Numbered from the stretch's first letter, positions 7,778-16,597 are shown. The stretch is 48,856 nucleotides of DNA from Lysobacter daejeonensis GH1-9 (GCF_000768355.1 NZ_AVPU01000022.1:1-48856); one strand, 5' to 3'. Notes: a model not told the origin generated them from the letters alone. Numbers and translations: made by a program.

Positions 7778-8844
7778 ACACGATGCACGCCGAATTGCCC
7801 CTCGACCGACCTGCCGACGGCCCAATGGGGCTTGCCGAACGCGGCCTGTTGCACGATGCCGTGGTGCGTGCCGGCATCCGCCGCCTGTGCGCCCGCCGCC
7901 TACAGGAGGAATACGCCGGCGGCGTGTCGGTGCAGTCAGGGCGTCTGAGCATGCGCCTGCATGAGCTGCGCCGGGGCGTGCTGGCGTTGCATACCGACGC
8001 GGCCAACCGCCAGCACTACGAGCTGCCGCCTGCGTTCTTCCAACACTGCCTGGGGCCCAACCTCAAGTACAGCAGTTGCCTGTACCCCACCGGCCGGGAG
8101 TCGCTGGAGCAGGCCGAGCAGGCGATGCTGGCGCTTTATTGCGAGCGTGCCTGGTTGGCTGATGGCCAGGACATCCTCGAGCTGGGCTGCGGCTGGGGCT
8201 CGCTGACGCTGTGGATGGCCGAGCGGTATCCCAATGCGCGCATCACCGCGGTGTCGAACTCACACTCGCAGCGCGCCTTCATCCAGGCCCGCTGCGCCGA
8301 GCGCGGCTTGGGCAACGTCCAGGTCATTACCTGCGATGTCAACGACCTGCAGTTCGAGGCGCAGCGCTTCGACCGCTGTGTATCGGTGGAAATGTTCGAA
8401 CACGTGCACAATCACGCTGCCCTGATGCAGCGTATTCACCACGCACTGCGCCCGGGAGGCGTTCTGTTCGTCCACGTCTTCGCGCACCGCGTGCTGATGT
8501 ATCCGTTCGAGACCGACGGCGACGACAACTGGATGGGTCGGCACTTCTTCACTGGCGGGATGATGCCGTCTGCCGACCTGCTGCTGTTCTTCCAGGAGCA
8601 CCTGCAGTTGGAGCAGCGTTGGCTCATTGATGGCACGCATTACGAGCGCACGGCCAACCATTGGCTGGCGCGGCACGACCAGCAGCGCGACGCGATCATG
8701 GCGATCCTTCGCAAGGCTTACGGGACCGCGGCGCCGTTGTGGAACCAGCGTTGGCGCATGTTCTGGATGGCTTGCGCCGAACTGTTCGGTTATCGCGAGG
8801 GCCAGGAGTGGCTGGTTGCGCACTACCGCTTCGTTCGCCCGTGA
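7774..8844 (+). CDS. Second Cfa-like SAM-dependent methyltransferase
   Basis: The 356-residue protein has the CFAS/mycolic-acid-type catalytic fold but a shorter, different N-terminus than the previous cfa. Visible motifs are HYELPPAFFQHCLGPNLKYS (substrate side, in place of YDLGNDF), the SAM site ILELGCGWGSL (133-143) and SVEMFEHVHNH. This pattern resembles the coclaurine N-methyltransferase-like branch, which in bacteria acts on lipids. The cysteine-containing C-terminal CFAS motif is replaced by LFGYREGQEW. Two different methyltransferases in one operon suggest two methylation steps or two substrates. It is joined upstream by ATGA and followed after 13 bases by the lipocalin gene. Confidence 0.87.
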   Translation: MNTMHAELPLDRPADGPMGLAERGLLHDAVVRAGIRRLCARRLQEEYAGGVSVQSGRLSMRLHELRRGVLALHTDAANRQHYELPPAFFQHCLGPNLKYSSCLYPTGRESLEQAEQAMLALYCERAWLADGQDILELGCGWGSLTLWMAERYPNARITAVSNSHSQRAFIQARCAERGLGNVQVITCDVNDLQFEAQRFDRCVSVEMFEHVHNHAALMQRIHHALRPGGVLFVHVFAHRVLMYPFETDGDDNWMGRHFFTGGMMPSADLLLFFQEHLQLEQRWLIDGTHYERTANHWLARHDQQRDAIMAILRKAYGTAAPLWNQRWRMFWMACAELFGYREGQEWLVAHYRFVRP

Positions 8845-8857
8845 CCGGAGGGTTGCC

Positions 8858-9385
8858 ATGACCCCGCTTCGACTGACCGTGCTGGTAGCCGTGATGATCG
8901 CCCTTGTCGCCTGTCGCTCCGGCAGCGTGAAACCCACGATTCCGCCGGTGGCCAACGTGGACATTCCCCGCTTCATGGGCGACTGGTACGTGATCGCGCA
9001 TATCCCGTCGTACCCGGAACGGGAGGCGTACGCTGCAGTGGAATCGTACGCACTGCGCCCGGACGGGCGCATCCAGACCACGTTCCGCTACCGCAAGGGC
9101 GCGCTGGATGGCCCGCTGAAGGCGATGCACCCGATCGGAACCGTACGCGAGGGCAGCCAAGGTGCGGTTTGGGACATGCAGTTCGTCTGGCCGATCCAGG
9201 CCGAGTACGTCATCGTCTACCTGGGCGATGATTACCAGCAAACCATCGTGGGCCGCAGCAAGCGGGACTACGTATGGCTGATGGCTCGCACCCCGCGGAT
9301 TCCGACAGCCGACTACGAGGCGCGGATCCGTCAGATCGCGGCATTGGGCTATGACGTGTCGCGTATCCGGAAGGTGCCGCACTGA
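8858..9385 (+). CDS. blc: Lipocalin lipoprotein (Blc family)
   Basis: The 175-residue protein has a lipoprotein signal with the lipobox LVAC (Cys19) and the bacterial lipocalin signature FMGDWYVIAHIP, followed by the beta-barrel motif YRKGALDG and a C-terminal helix (ADYEARIRQIAALGYD). E. coli Blc sits on the inner face of the outer membrane and binds lysophospholipids and fatty acids. An outer-membrane lipid carrier at the end of an acyl-modifying operon would fit binding or repair of damaged lipid. CGGAGGG a few bases before the ATG is a good ribosome site. It ends the plus-strand cluster; the next gene is convergent. Confidence 0.92.
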   Translation: MTPLRLTVLVAVMIALVACRSGSVKPTIPPVANVDIPRFMGDWYVIAHIPSYPEREAYAAVESYALRPDGRIQTTFRYRKGALDGPLKAMHPIGTVREGSQGAVWDMQFVWPIQAEYVIVYLGDDYQQTIVGRSKRDYVWLMARTPRIPTADYEARIRQIAALGYDVSRIRKVPH

Positions 9386-9557
9386 CGGCTCGGGTGTAAG
9401 GTTGACCTGCCCAGGAGGCGCATTGACCAAGCGGTGTGATCGCTGGCGGTTCATCCGAGCCGAACCCGATTCGCGGCTGGGATTTGACCAGCGCCATCCA
9501 GCCGGCCATCCACATGGAACGAGACGGAAGGCACGGCGCAAGTTCCACGCGCGCCGG

Positions 9558-10193
9558 CTACTTTCTCGCAGCCCCCACCGGTAATGCGCTCACACGGTGC
9601 ATCTCATCACTGCCGAGTAGGTCAGGGTCGGCCAGATACGCATTCATGAAATCGGTGGCGTCAGCGCCCCAGAACAGTTGGCCGTCGACCAGGCACGTGG
9701 GCACGCCGAACACGCCGAGCTCCAGCGCACGCTCAGTTTCCCGCCGCAGTTGGAGCTTCACATCGTCGGACGTGAGTTCCGTGGGGTCCACGCCCAGCGA
9801 GTTTGCCAGCGCCGCCAGTACGTTGGGGTCGGCAGGGTCGGCGCCCGTCGTCCACAGCGCCTCGAAGATGCGACCGATGGCCTGTGGCGTGTTGCCCGCT
9901 GCGATGGCCAGCCGCAGGTACGGCAGCGGGTTGAACGGGTGCGCCGCCGGGAAGCGGAAGGGCACGCCATGCTGTGCCGCCCACCAAACGCACGCGCGGT
10001 AGGTCCATGTGCGTTTGGAGGGGATTTCCGCTGGCCCTTTGTGCCCATGGCGTTTCAGCAGCTCGGCGAGCAGCACGGGGTGGTAGCTGACGTTCACGTC
10101 GCCCAACTCGCGCAGGCGAAGGAAGCCGAAGTAGGCGAACGGCGAGATGAAGTCGTAGTACCAGTCGATGTGGTGCACGGGCGGCTGGCTCAT
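9558..10193 (-). CDS. 2-hydroxychromene-2-carboxylate isomerase/DsbA-fold thioredoxin-like oxidoreductase
   Basis: The 211-residue protein has the kappa-class GST/HCCA isomerase fold: N-terminal [12 protein letters not shown] with the active-site serine in place of CxxC, a helical insert (residues 60-150), then the cis-proline segment [23 protein letters not shown] isomerases act with glutathione on aromatic degradation intermediates, but many chromosomal members have unknown substrates. The start is fixed by ATGA overlap with the stop of the DUF1801 gene. There is no aromatic-catabolism gene beside it, so a general glutathione-dependent role is as likely as the named isomerisation. Confidence 0.85.
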   Translation of the reverse strand: MSQPPVHHIDWYYDFISPFAYFGFLRLRELGDVNVSYHPVLLAELLKRHGHKGPAEIPSKRTWTYRACVWWAAQHGVPFRFPAAHPFNPLPYLRLAIAAGNTPQAIGRIFEALWTTGADPADPNVLAALANSLGVDPTELTSDDVKLQLRRETERALELGVFGVPTCLVDGQLFWGADATDFMNAYLADPDLLGSDEMHRVSALPVGAARK

Positions 10194-10675
10194 CCGACCG
10201 CAGCCTTCAGCAATGCCACGATCCGCGCTTCCTCCGCTTTGCCCAGCGCGGTCAACGCAAACCCAGTGGGCCACAGGTGCCCATCATCCAGTCGCGCCTG
10301 GTCGCTGAAGCCCAGCGTGGCGTAGCGTGAGCCGAACTTGCCCGCGTCCTGGAAGAAACACACCACCTTGCCATCGCGGGCATAGGCAGGCATGCCGTAC
10401 CAGGTCTTGGGGCTCAGCGTGGGGGCGTTGGCCTTGACCAGTTCGTGCAGGCGCTGGGCCAGCTTGCGGTCGGGCTCCGCCATCTCCCCGATCTTGGCCA
10501 GCACGTCCGCTTCGCCGGCAGCCTTGTCCTTGGCCAGGCGCGCTTCGGCCTTCAGCTCCCGCGCGCGCTCCTTCATGGCGGCGCGCTCCTCTGCAGTGAA
10601 CCCATCAGTCGCCTTGGGGGAGGACGAGGTGGGGGCGATGGACTTCTTGGCGGATCGCTTTGTCGTTGCAGCCAT
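10190..10675 (-). CDS. DUF1801 family protein
   Basis: The 161-residue protein starts with a basic, Lys/Ala-rich tail (about 60 residues, probably helical, with many K, E and R) and ends with a DUF1801-type domain containing [20 protein letters not shown] and [11 protein letters not shown]1801 (YdhG-like) proteins are small, soluble and of unknown function, with a fold related to the frataxin/MTH1598 group. The ATG at 10675 has AAGGA six bases upstream, better than the in-frame ATG at 10681. The stop is overlapped by the following isomerase start (ATGA). Confidence 0.8.
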   Translation of the reverse strand: MAATTKRSAKKSIAPTSSSPKATDGFTAEERAAMKERARELKAEARLAKDKAAGEADVLAKIGEMAEPDRKLAQRLHELVKANAPTLSPKTWYGMPAYARDGKVVCFFQDAGKFGSRYATLGFSDQARLDDGHLWPTGFALTALGKAEEARIVALLKAAVG

Positions 10676-10760
10676 GGGCATTCCTTTGGTTTTGGCACGT
10701 CAAAGGGGCAAGGTACACCCATGCCCGAGGCCACAGCTACCGCGGTCCGGAGGTTTCAAT

Positions 10761-11687
10761 ATGGCGCAGGCCAGCACGGGCACGGCCAGCCTTTGTCGCA
10801 GCCGCGACGGGGGCCATCGGTTCGCGTGGATGGATCGGGCCTCAGGGGGTCGCTATCCTGACCGCGTGCACGAAGCATCCACCGACGCAGGAAGTCTGGG
10901 GGCCGCGCTGCGGGACTACGGCGTTGCCGAGTTGACCCTGGCGCAGGAGCATCTGGCATTGCGGGGCGGCAGCGTGCACGACGGCATCCATCAGGCACGC
11001 AAGGCCATTCGGCGTGCGCGCGCCATGCTCGCCCTGGCCGGCGCTGCGCTGGGTCCTGGGAGCGACTTCGTGGATCGCGGATTGCGGCGCGCGAACCGTC
11101 GCTTGTCTCCGCTGCGTGATGCGCAGGCGCTGGTGGAGGTGCTCGATCGGTTGGATACCAAGGCGCGGAACGATGAAACCCGGGCCCTGTTGGCGCATGC
11201 GCGCCATGTGGCGGTGCGGCGCAGGGCCGCATTTGCCCGCGAGGCCGCATTCAAGCTGATATTGCATGAGCAGTGCAGCGTGTTGGCCGTGTTGCAGGCA
11301 GCTTTGCAGGGCCTGCCATGGGAGGCTGTCACCGCACCGGGGTTGACCGCCGCCATGGGGCGCACGTCGCACCGGGCGGACGCCCTGCGCGAGCGTGCGA
11401 TGACGCACGACCATGCGGAGGATTGGCACCGCTGGCGCCGCTGCATGCGCCGGCTCTCGCAACAGCACCGGGCGGCTGTCGCGGCAGGCCTGGTGGTCCC
11501 GCAGTCGGAGTTCGACAAACACCTGACCGAGCAGCTTGGCGTGTTACAGGACTTGAGCCTGCTGATCGCGCATTGCCAAGGGGAATCGCCGTTCTCAAGC
11601 GCTACGCGCGTGGCTTTGCGGGCGTTCGCCGAGCGGTCGCTGGCACGCCAGCGCAAGCGCATCCGCTCGGTGTTGCCGCGTGACTGA
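10761..11687 (+). CDS. CHAD domain-containing protein
   Basis: The protein is a CHAD domain, a helical bundle with conserved His and basic residues that binds inorganic polyphosphate in studied members. The visible markers are VHDGIHQARKAIRRARAML, RRANRRLSPLRDAQ and the closing EQLGVLQDLSLLI segment. The start is uncertain: ATG 10761 has GGAGG seven bases upstream and gives 308 residues; ATG 10830 and GTG 10866 are in frame and would remove a 23-35 residue arm that looks unlike a folded domain. There is no CYTH partner domain and no polyphosphate kinase gene adjacent. It is divergent from the DUF1801 gene and convergent with doxX. Confidence 0.82.
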   Translation: MAQASTGTASLCRSRDGGHRFAWMDRASGGRYPDRVHEASTDAGSLGAALRDYGVAELTLAQEHLALRGGSVHDGIHQARKAIRRARAMLALAGAALGPGSDFVDRGLRRANRRLSPLRDAQALVEVLDRLDTKARNDETRALLAHARHVAVRRRAAFAREAAFKLILHEQCSVLAVLQAALQGLPWEAVTAPGLTAAMGRTSHRADALRERAMTHDHAEDWHRWRRCMRRLSQQHRAAVAAGLVVPQSEFDKHLTEQLGVLQDLSLLIAHCQGESPFSSATRVALRAFAERSLARQRKRIRSVLPRD

Positions 11688-11695
11688 AACTCGGA

Positions 11696-11724
11696 GACGC
11701 GGCCGGCGTGCGCCGGCCAGCGTC
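11696..11724. terminator. Strong hairpin between convergent CHAD and DoxX genes
   Basis: GACGC (11696-11700) plus GGCCGGCG (11701-11708) pair with CGCCGGCC and GCGTC, with a 2-base loop and one bulged A. It lies between two convergent stops, so it may end transcription from both sides, although no T run follows. Confidence 0.5.
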
Positions 11725-11738
11725 CGATAGCGGGTGGG

Positions 11739-12134
11739 TTACTTGTTGTTGGCGCTGTAGCTGCCTGGGCCCAGCAGTGCGACGCCCAACGCGCCCGCCA
11801 GGAACATGCCCTGCAGTTCCAGGGCCCAGCCGCCCTGTTCATTGAGTTGACCCAGCTGGCCCATGTGCGCCAGCCAGATGGCGACCAGCATGTTGATGGC
11901 AATGATGATGCCGCCGATGCGTGCATAGGCGCCGATCAGCACCATCACCGGCGCCAGCACTTCGCCGATGAGCACGCCGTAGCCGAACCAGCCCGGCAAG
12001 CCCTGCGCTTCCACCATGCCGACGATGCCGGATACGCCGCCCTTCAGTTTGGCGATGCCGTGCAGCAGGATCAGCACGCCCAGTGCAATGCGCAGGATGA
12101 GTTTGCCGAGGTCGGCCTGGGTGTTCGGATTCAT
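11739..12134 (-). CDS. DoxX family inner-membrane protein
   Basis: The 131-residue protein has four hydrophobic helices with the DoxX signature: an N-terminal LILRIALGVLILLHGIAKL segment, GVLIGEVLAPVMVLIG, AINMLVAIWLAH and a final GPGSYS. DoxX/SURF4-like proteins are small membrane proteins linked in some bacteria to thiol-redox or detoxification complexes; no substrate can be inferred here. AAGGGGA upstream of the ATG is a good ribosome site. It stands alone, downstream of gspB on the same strand with a 69-base gap. Confidence 0.9.
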   Translation of the reverse strand: MNPNTQADLGKLILRIALGVLILLHGIAKLKGGVSGIVGMVEAQGLPGWFGYGVLIGEVLAPVMVLIGAYARIGGIIIAINMLVAIWLAHMGQLGQLNEQGGWALELQGMFLAGALGVALLGPGSYSANNK

Positions 12135-12203
12135 GGTGCGAAGTCCCCTTGGTGGATGTTGGCGAGTGTGTGGGTTAACGAGGCGCGGTGTTGTGCCCTT
12201 GGA

Positions 12204-13094
12204 TCAGCGTACCGGCACGCGCAGCCGGATGCCGTTCCACGCCAGCACCACACCGTCCTGATCGATGGCGGCGACCACGGCGTCGCCCACGCGGTCGCCT
12301 TCGCCCACGCGGTTGCCATCGATGATGGCGAAGCGTTTGCCGGCTTCCGCCCCCCACATATGCAAGCTCATCTTCAGCGGGGGCAGTTGTTGACGATCGG
12401 CGGTACTCAGGTCGGACAGGCGCAGCGGGCTGCTGGCGGAGTAGGGCGAGGACGGCGCGGGCGCAGCCGGCTCACGCGGTGGCGCCGCGGCCGTCTCACC
12501 GTCGTGGGACGGCGCCTGGCTCGGCACCGGGACTGCCATGGCGGGCGATGGGGTGCGCACGGCAACAGGCGGGGCGGCGAGCACCTGTGTCGTCGCTGCG
12601 TGGGCCGGCAGGGTCGCGGCCGCCGGTATCGCCGCCGCCGGTGCCCTGGGCGCCGAGGATGGTGCGGCCACCTGCGTCGCTGCGGGCACGTTGGCCGCAA
12701 CCACGGGGGTAGCGGAGCCAGTGGTCGTGGCAGAGGGCGTGATCGTCTGGGGTGCGACTGATGGGGGCGCATCGCCGGCAGCCGCCGTAGGCAGGCCGAG
12801 CGCGGCGTCCGATGCATTGGCGCCGGGGAGCGTCGGGTCGCCGGTGTTGCCTTCGCCCACGCCGACGTCTGCAGGGGGCGCAGGGGGTGAAGCACCCGTT
12901 CCGGCGGGGCGCCCCAGCCACAACCAGGCCGTCAGCGCGACCGCGACCAGCGCCACGGTCGGCCACGCCCAAGCCGGCACGTCGCTCAGCGGGGAAGAGG
13001 GGGCACGCGTTACTTCGGCCAGCGCATCGCTGGCGACCTGCGCCTTGCGACGTTCGGCTTCCGACTTGCGCAGCGCGTCGAGGATCAGGGACAT
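12204..13094 (-). CDS. gspB: General secretion pathway protein B (GspB/ExeB-like)
   Basis: The 296-residue protein begins with the GspB signature MSLILDALRKSEAERR, then one transmembrane helix (about residues 44-61), a long Pro/Ala/Thr-rich linker of about 150 residues and a C-terminal globular domain (SLHMWGAEAGKRFAIIDG to the end). GspB works with GspA to insert or assemble the type II secretion secretin through the peptidoglycan. It begins 3 bases after the gspA stop, with GGAG inside the last codons of gspA as ribosome site. The linker is of low complexity, as usual for a periplasm-spanning spacer. Confidence 0.9.
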   Translation of the reverse strand: MSLILDALRKSEAERRKAQVASDALAEVTRAPSSPLSDVPAWAWPTVALVAVALTAWLWLGRPAGTGASPPAPPADVGVGEGNTGDPTLPGANASDAALGLPTAAAGDAPPSVAPQTITPSATTTGSATPVVAANVPAATQVAAPSSAPRAPAAAIPAAATLPAHAATTQVLAAPPVAVRTPSPAMAVPVPSQAPSHDGETAAAPPREPAAPAPSSPYSASSPLRLSDLSTADRQQLPPLKMSLHMWGAEAGKRFAIIDGNRVGEGDRVGDAVVAAIDQDGVVLAWNGIRLRVPVR

Positions 13095-13097
13095 CGG

Positions 13098-14795
13098 CTA
13101 CTCCAGCACGGTGCGCAGTCGCGGGCCACGATCGCGTGCGGCCAGGGCCATCAGGGTCTCCGGGCCGACGACCCCATCGGTGGCGATGCCGCGCGTGGCC
13201 TGGAAGTGGCGGATCGCGCCGAGCATGGCGGCGTCGAGCACTTCCGGGCCGGCGTACGCGGGTTGCAGCCGAGCGTGGATCCACTCCACGGCGGGTCCGT
13301 ACTGCCCCACCACGAAGGGCGGCTGCACGTGTGCCGGCGCGCGCCAGAGCGCGGCGTACTCGCCCTGCCACACGCGCGCCAAGGCAATGCGGTCGATGTC
13401 CACGGTCTGGGGGCCCAGCTGCAGCCGCAGGCGGACCGCGTCGGCACCGAGCAGCAGCGCCCAGGCCGTATGCCCATCGGTGCGCAGCTTGAGCAGCACC
13501 GGCCGCCCCAGTGCGACCAGCGCATCCAGCTGCGATTGGCCCTGCAGGCAGCGCAGGCCATCGGACACCTGCGCGGGGCAAGCAGAGGCGGTCGCGGCGG
13601 CCGCGGCGTTGGACGGCTGCGACCAGGCCTGCAGCAGGTGTTGCCAAGCCAACGTCGGCGAGGAGGCTGCCGTGGCGATCGCGCCCTGGAGCCCGGTGGC
13701 GTCGAGTTGCGGAATCCTGCTGGCGGCGCGGGGCGCAGTGCCGGAGTTGGCGGTGTTGGAGATGGCCGCACCGCTGCCCGCGTCATCGGCAAGACCGGCT
13801 GTGGCTGCGGCATTCGCGCCAGACGCTGTGCCGGTGCCGCGATCCTGCGGCATCGTGGCGACAGACGCATCCCGGGCTACCGCATCCTGCCCACGCGGCC
13901 ACCACCACAGCGTGGCAGCGAGCGCCACGACCGCGACCCCCGTGGCTGCCGCCATCGGCCAATGCCGCGCGTGACGCGGGGTGGGAGCGAGCGCCTCGCG
14001 GGCTGCTTCGTCCACCCACTTCGGGCCGATCATGCTCTCGTCGTGCGCATAGCCGGCCAGCAGCGCGCGCTCGGCAATGACATTGGTCAGCCGCGGCACG
14101 CCGCGCGACCAGGTATGGATGCGCCGCGTGGCGGTGTCGGTGAACGGAAAACGCTGCCCGCCGGCCACTTTGTATCGGTGGCGCAGGTAGGCGTCGGTCT
14201 CGGCGGTGCTGAGCGGGGTGAGGTGGAAGCGCGCGGTGATGCGTTGCGCCAGCTGCCGCAAGTCTTCGCGGGCCAGGATGGTGCGCAGTTCGGGCTGGCC
14301 GAGCAGGATGATCTGCAGCAGCTTCTGCGTGTCGGTCTCGAGGTTGGTCAGCAGGCGCACCTGTTCCAGCGCGTCCACCGACAGGTTCTGCGCCTCGTCG
14401 ATGATCAGCACCACGCGCAGGCCCTGCGAATATGCGTCGAGCAGGTAGTGGTTGAGCAGGTCGACCAGTTGCTTGACGCTGCCGCGCCTGCCCTCCAGGT
14501 CGAGGTGCAATTCCTCGCAGATGGTTTCCAGCAGCTCGACCGGGCTCAGCCTTGGGTTCAGCACCAAAGCCACGCGGGCGTTGTCCGGCACCTGCTCCAG
14601 CAGCAGGCGTGAGACGGTGGTCTTGCCGGTGCCGACCTCGCCGGTCAGCTGCACGAAGCCGCCGCCGCCGCCTTGGCCGATACCGTACAGCAGGTGCGCC
14701 AACGCGTCCCGATGGCGCTCGCTGAGGAACACGAAGCGCGGATCGGGCGTGATCGAGAACGGCGGTTCCCTGAGGCCGTAATACTCGAGGTACAT
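13098..14795 (-). CDS. gspA: GspA/ExeA AAA+ ATPase with peptidoglycan-binding domain
   Basis: The 565-residue protein starts with the ExeA hallmark MYLEYYGLREPPFSITPDP. An AAA+ ATPase follows with Walker A GEVGTGKTT (about residues 52-60) and Walker B VLIIDEAQNL. Next come a transmembrane helix (about residues 277-297), a low-complexity Ala/Thr linker, a C39-like/unknown middle segment and a C-terminal peptidoglycan-binding domain (AMLGAIRHFQATRGIATDG). With GspB it remodels peptidoglycan for assembly of the type II secretin. No other type II genes are adjacent; the main gsp/xps cluster must be elsewhere if present. It is the promoter-proximal gene of the gspA-gspB pair. Confidence 0.92.
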   Translation of the reverse strand: MYLEYYGLREPPFSITPDPRFVFLSERHRDALAHLLYGIGQGGGGGFVQLTGEVGTGKTTVSRLLLEQVPDNARVALVLNPRLSPVELLETICEELHLDLEGRRGSVKQLVDLLNHYLLDAYSQGLRVVLIIDEAQNLSVDALEQVRLLTNLETDTQKLLQIILLGQPELRTILAREDLRQLAQRITARFHLTPLSTAETDAYLRHRYKVAGGQRFPFTDTATRRIHTWSRGVPRLTNVIAERALLAGYAHDESMIGPKWVDEAAREALAPTPRHARHWPMAAATGVAVVALAATLWWWPRGQDAVARDASVATMPQDRGTGTASGANAAATAGLADDAGSGAAISNTANSGTAPRAASRIPQLDATGLQGAIATAASSPTLAWQHLLQAWSQPSNAAAAATASACPAQVSDGLRCLQGQSQLDALVALGRPVLLKLRTDGHTAWALLLGADAVRLRLQLGPQTVDIDRIALARVWQGEYAALWRAPAHVQPPFVVGQYGPAVEWIHARLQPAYAGPEVLDAAMLGAIRHFQATRGIATDGVVGPETLMALAARDRGPRLRTVLE

Positions 14796-14840
14796 GCGAG
14801 CCAGCGTGGCGGCGGTGGCACTAGCCTGCCACGAAATGGC

Positions 14841-15797
14841 TCAGTCGGCGATGTGCTTGGCCTCGGCCGTGCCCAGCACCTCCGGATGGTCCACGGGGTG
14901 GCGGTTGGCGAGGCGGTTGAGCAGCGGCTGGGCGAACACCGCGGCCAGGATGATGACCACGCCCAGGTAGAATTGCGTGGTCAGCTCGTGCTGCTCGCCC
15001 AGCAGCACGATGGCCAGCAGGATGGCGTACACCGGCTCCATGTTCACCGCCATCTGTGCGGCGAAGGCGTTCATGTGCCGCAGCGCCACCAGCGACAGGG
15101 TGAAGGGCAGCAGCGTGCAGGCCATCGCCAACGCCAGCAGGTAGAGGGCGTCGCTGGTGGATGGCATGACGAACAGATCGCCGGCAAAAGTGGGGAAGAT
15201 CGCCGGCATCAGCGGCGCCAGCAGGGTCAGGGTCAAGGCGCCGGCGCCGAGCTCCAGCGCGGTGACGGTCAGTGCGTCACCGTGCTCGACCATGCGCTTG
15301 TTGAGTGAACCGAACAGCGCCACGAACAGGGCCGACAGCGCGCCCACCGCGATGCCCAGCCGCATGTCCGCCGGTACGCCGCCCACTACCAGCGCCACGC
15401 CCGGCAGCACCGCGATGCCGAGGATCAGTTCGCGCTTGTAGAAGCGGGTACCCGCCAGCCACGGCTCCACCAGCGCGGTGAACACCGTGGCCAGCGCCAT
15501 GCAGGTGGCGCCGACCGAGGCGTTGGACAGCTTGATCGAGCCGTAGAAGGTCAGCCAGTGCAGGGCTACCAGCGCGCCGATGCCGGAGTAGGCCAGGATC
15601 ACCCGCGGCGGCATCGCGCGCAGGCCGCGCCATACGCGCGGCACCAGTGCCAACGCCGCCACCACCAGCGCCATGCGCCACCAGACCAGCGGCAATGCGG
15701 GCAGGGTAATGAGCTTGCCGAGGATGGCGGTGAAGCCCCACAGCAGCACGCAGAAGTGGATCTGGAACTGGGCTTTGGCGGCGGGGGTCATGGGCAT
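14841..15797 (-). CDS. EamA/DMT superfamily transporter
   Basis: The protein (318 residues from this start) has about ten hydrophobic helices arranged as two EamA repeats; an early motif is HFCVLLWGFTAILGKL and the second repeat ends with MEPVYAILLAIVLLGE, the usual EamA conserved segment. DMT exporters move small metabolites such as amino acids or nucleobases; the substrate is not readable. ATGs at 15797 and 15791 are both plausible; longer upstream extensions would run into the divergent Pr6Pr gene. It is a single gene, separated from gspA by 45 bases. Confidence 0.88.
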   Translation of the reverse strand: MPMTPAAKAQFQIHFCVLLWGFTAILGKLITLPALPLVWWRMALVVAALALVPRVWRGLRAMPPRVILAYSGIGALVALHWLTFYGSIKLSNASVGATCMALATVFTALVEPWLAGTRFYKRELILGIAVLPGVALVVGGVPADMRLGIAVGALSALFVALFGSLNKRMVEHGDALTVTALELGAGALTLTLLAPLMPAIFPTFAGDLFVMPSTSDALYLLALAMACTLLPFTLSLVALRHMNAFAAQMAVNMEPVYAILLAIVLLGEQHELTTQFYLGVVIILAAVFAQPLLNRLANRHPVDHPEVLGTAEAKHIAD

Positions 15798-15855
15798 GCG
15801 CCGATTATCCGGATGCGTGCCTACAATGCGAGTCATTCCATCGTCGGACGGATGC

Positions 15856-16542
15856 ATGGACGGGGCAATGGGCAAGTGGCGTGGCGACAGGTGGGGGGCG
15901 ATGGCCGTGGCCCTGGTGTCGGCCGCTTCGCTGGTGCTGCAGTACGTGATCCTGGTGCGCGCCACGGCGGACACCATCGGCCCGACGCTGGCCACGGTGC
16001 GCTTCTTCAGCTACTTCACCATCCTCAGCAACCTGCTGGTCACGGCGGTGGCCATGGCCGCCGTAGTGCAGGCCGATGGTCGTGCCGGACGCTGGCTGCG
16101 CCGGGCGCGCGTGCGTGGCGCGGCGGCGCTGTACATCGGCATGACCGGGCTGGTGTACGTGCTGATCCTGCGGCACCTGTGGCAACCGCAGGGCCTGCAA
16201 TGGTGGGCCGATAGCGGGCTGCATTACGTCACGCCCGCGCTGTACCTGCTGTGGTGGCTGCTCACGCCGGGGCATGGGCGCCTGGGCTGGCGCGATGCCG
16301 TGGCCTGGTTGGCGTTTCCCGCGCTCTACGCCACATGGGTGGCGGCGCGTGGCGCGGTGGTACAGGAGTACCCGTACCCCTTCATCGACGTCGGCGCCCT
16401 GGGGTGGGCGAAGGCGGGCGGCAACGCCGGCCTGATGCTGCTGTTGTTCTGCATGGCCAGTGGCGTGCTGGTCGAAATCGACCGCCGGCTGGGCGCGCGC
16501 CTCGCACCGGCATGGCGGCGGGAGCCTGCGCGCGGCGAGTGA
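15856..16542 (+). CDS. Pr6Pr family (FAR-17a/AIG1-like) membrane protein
   Basis: The 228-residue protein has six predicted transmembrane helices and the family pattern: RFFSYFTILSNLLV in helix 2, HYVTPALYLLWWLL in the middle and VQEYPYPFIDVGALGW before the last helix. Bacterial Pr6Pr proteins are uncharacterised; eukaryotic FAR-17a/AIG1 relatives hydrolyse branched fatty-acid esters of hydroxy fatty acids with a threonine/histidine pair (here a conserved N-T/H set is visible in ILSN and HYVTP). ATG 15856 was chosen; ATG 15868 is also possible. It is divergent from the upstream EamA gene and convergent with the LysR gene. Confidence 0.82.
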   Translation: MDGAMGKWRGDRWGAMAVALVSAASLVLQYVILVRATADTIGPTLATVRFFSYFTILSNLLVTAVAMAAVVQADGRAGRWLRRARVRGAAALYIGMTGLVYVLILRHLWQPQGLQWWADSGLHYVTPALYLLWWLLTPGHGRLGWRDAVAWLAFPALYATWVAARGAVVQEYPYPFIDVGALGWAKAGGNAGLMLLLFCMASGVLVEIDRRLGARLAPAWRREPARGE

Positions 16543-16597
16543 CCCGCACGTGCGGCCGCGACGTGGTGGGCTGACCGGAAGCCGTGGCTCGCTCCGG

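Noticed and set aside
16544-16555. 12-bp palindrome CCGCACGTGCGG between convergent genes as a terminator
   Set aside because: It has no loop of workable size and no T run; it is probably a chance GC palindrome.
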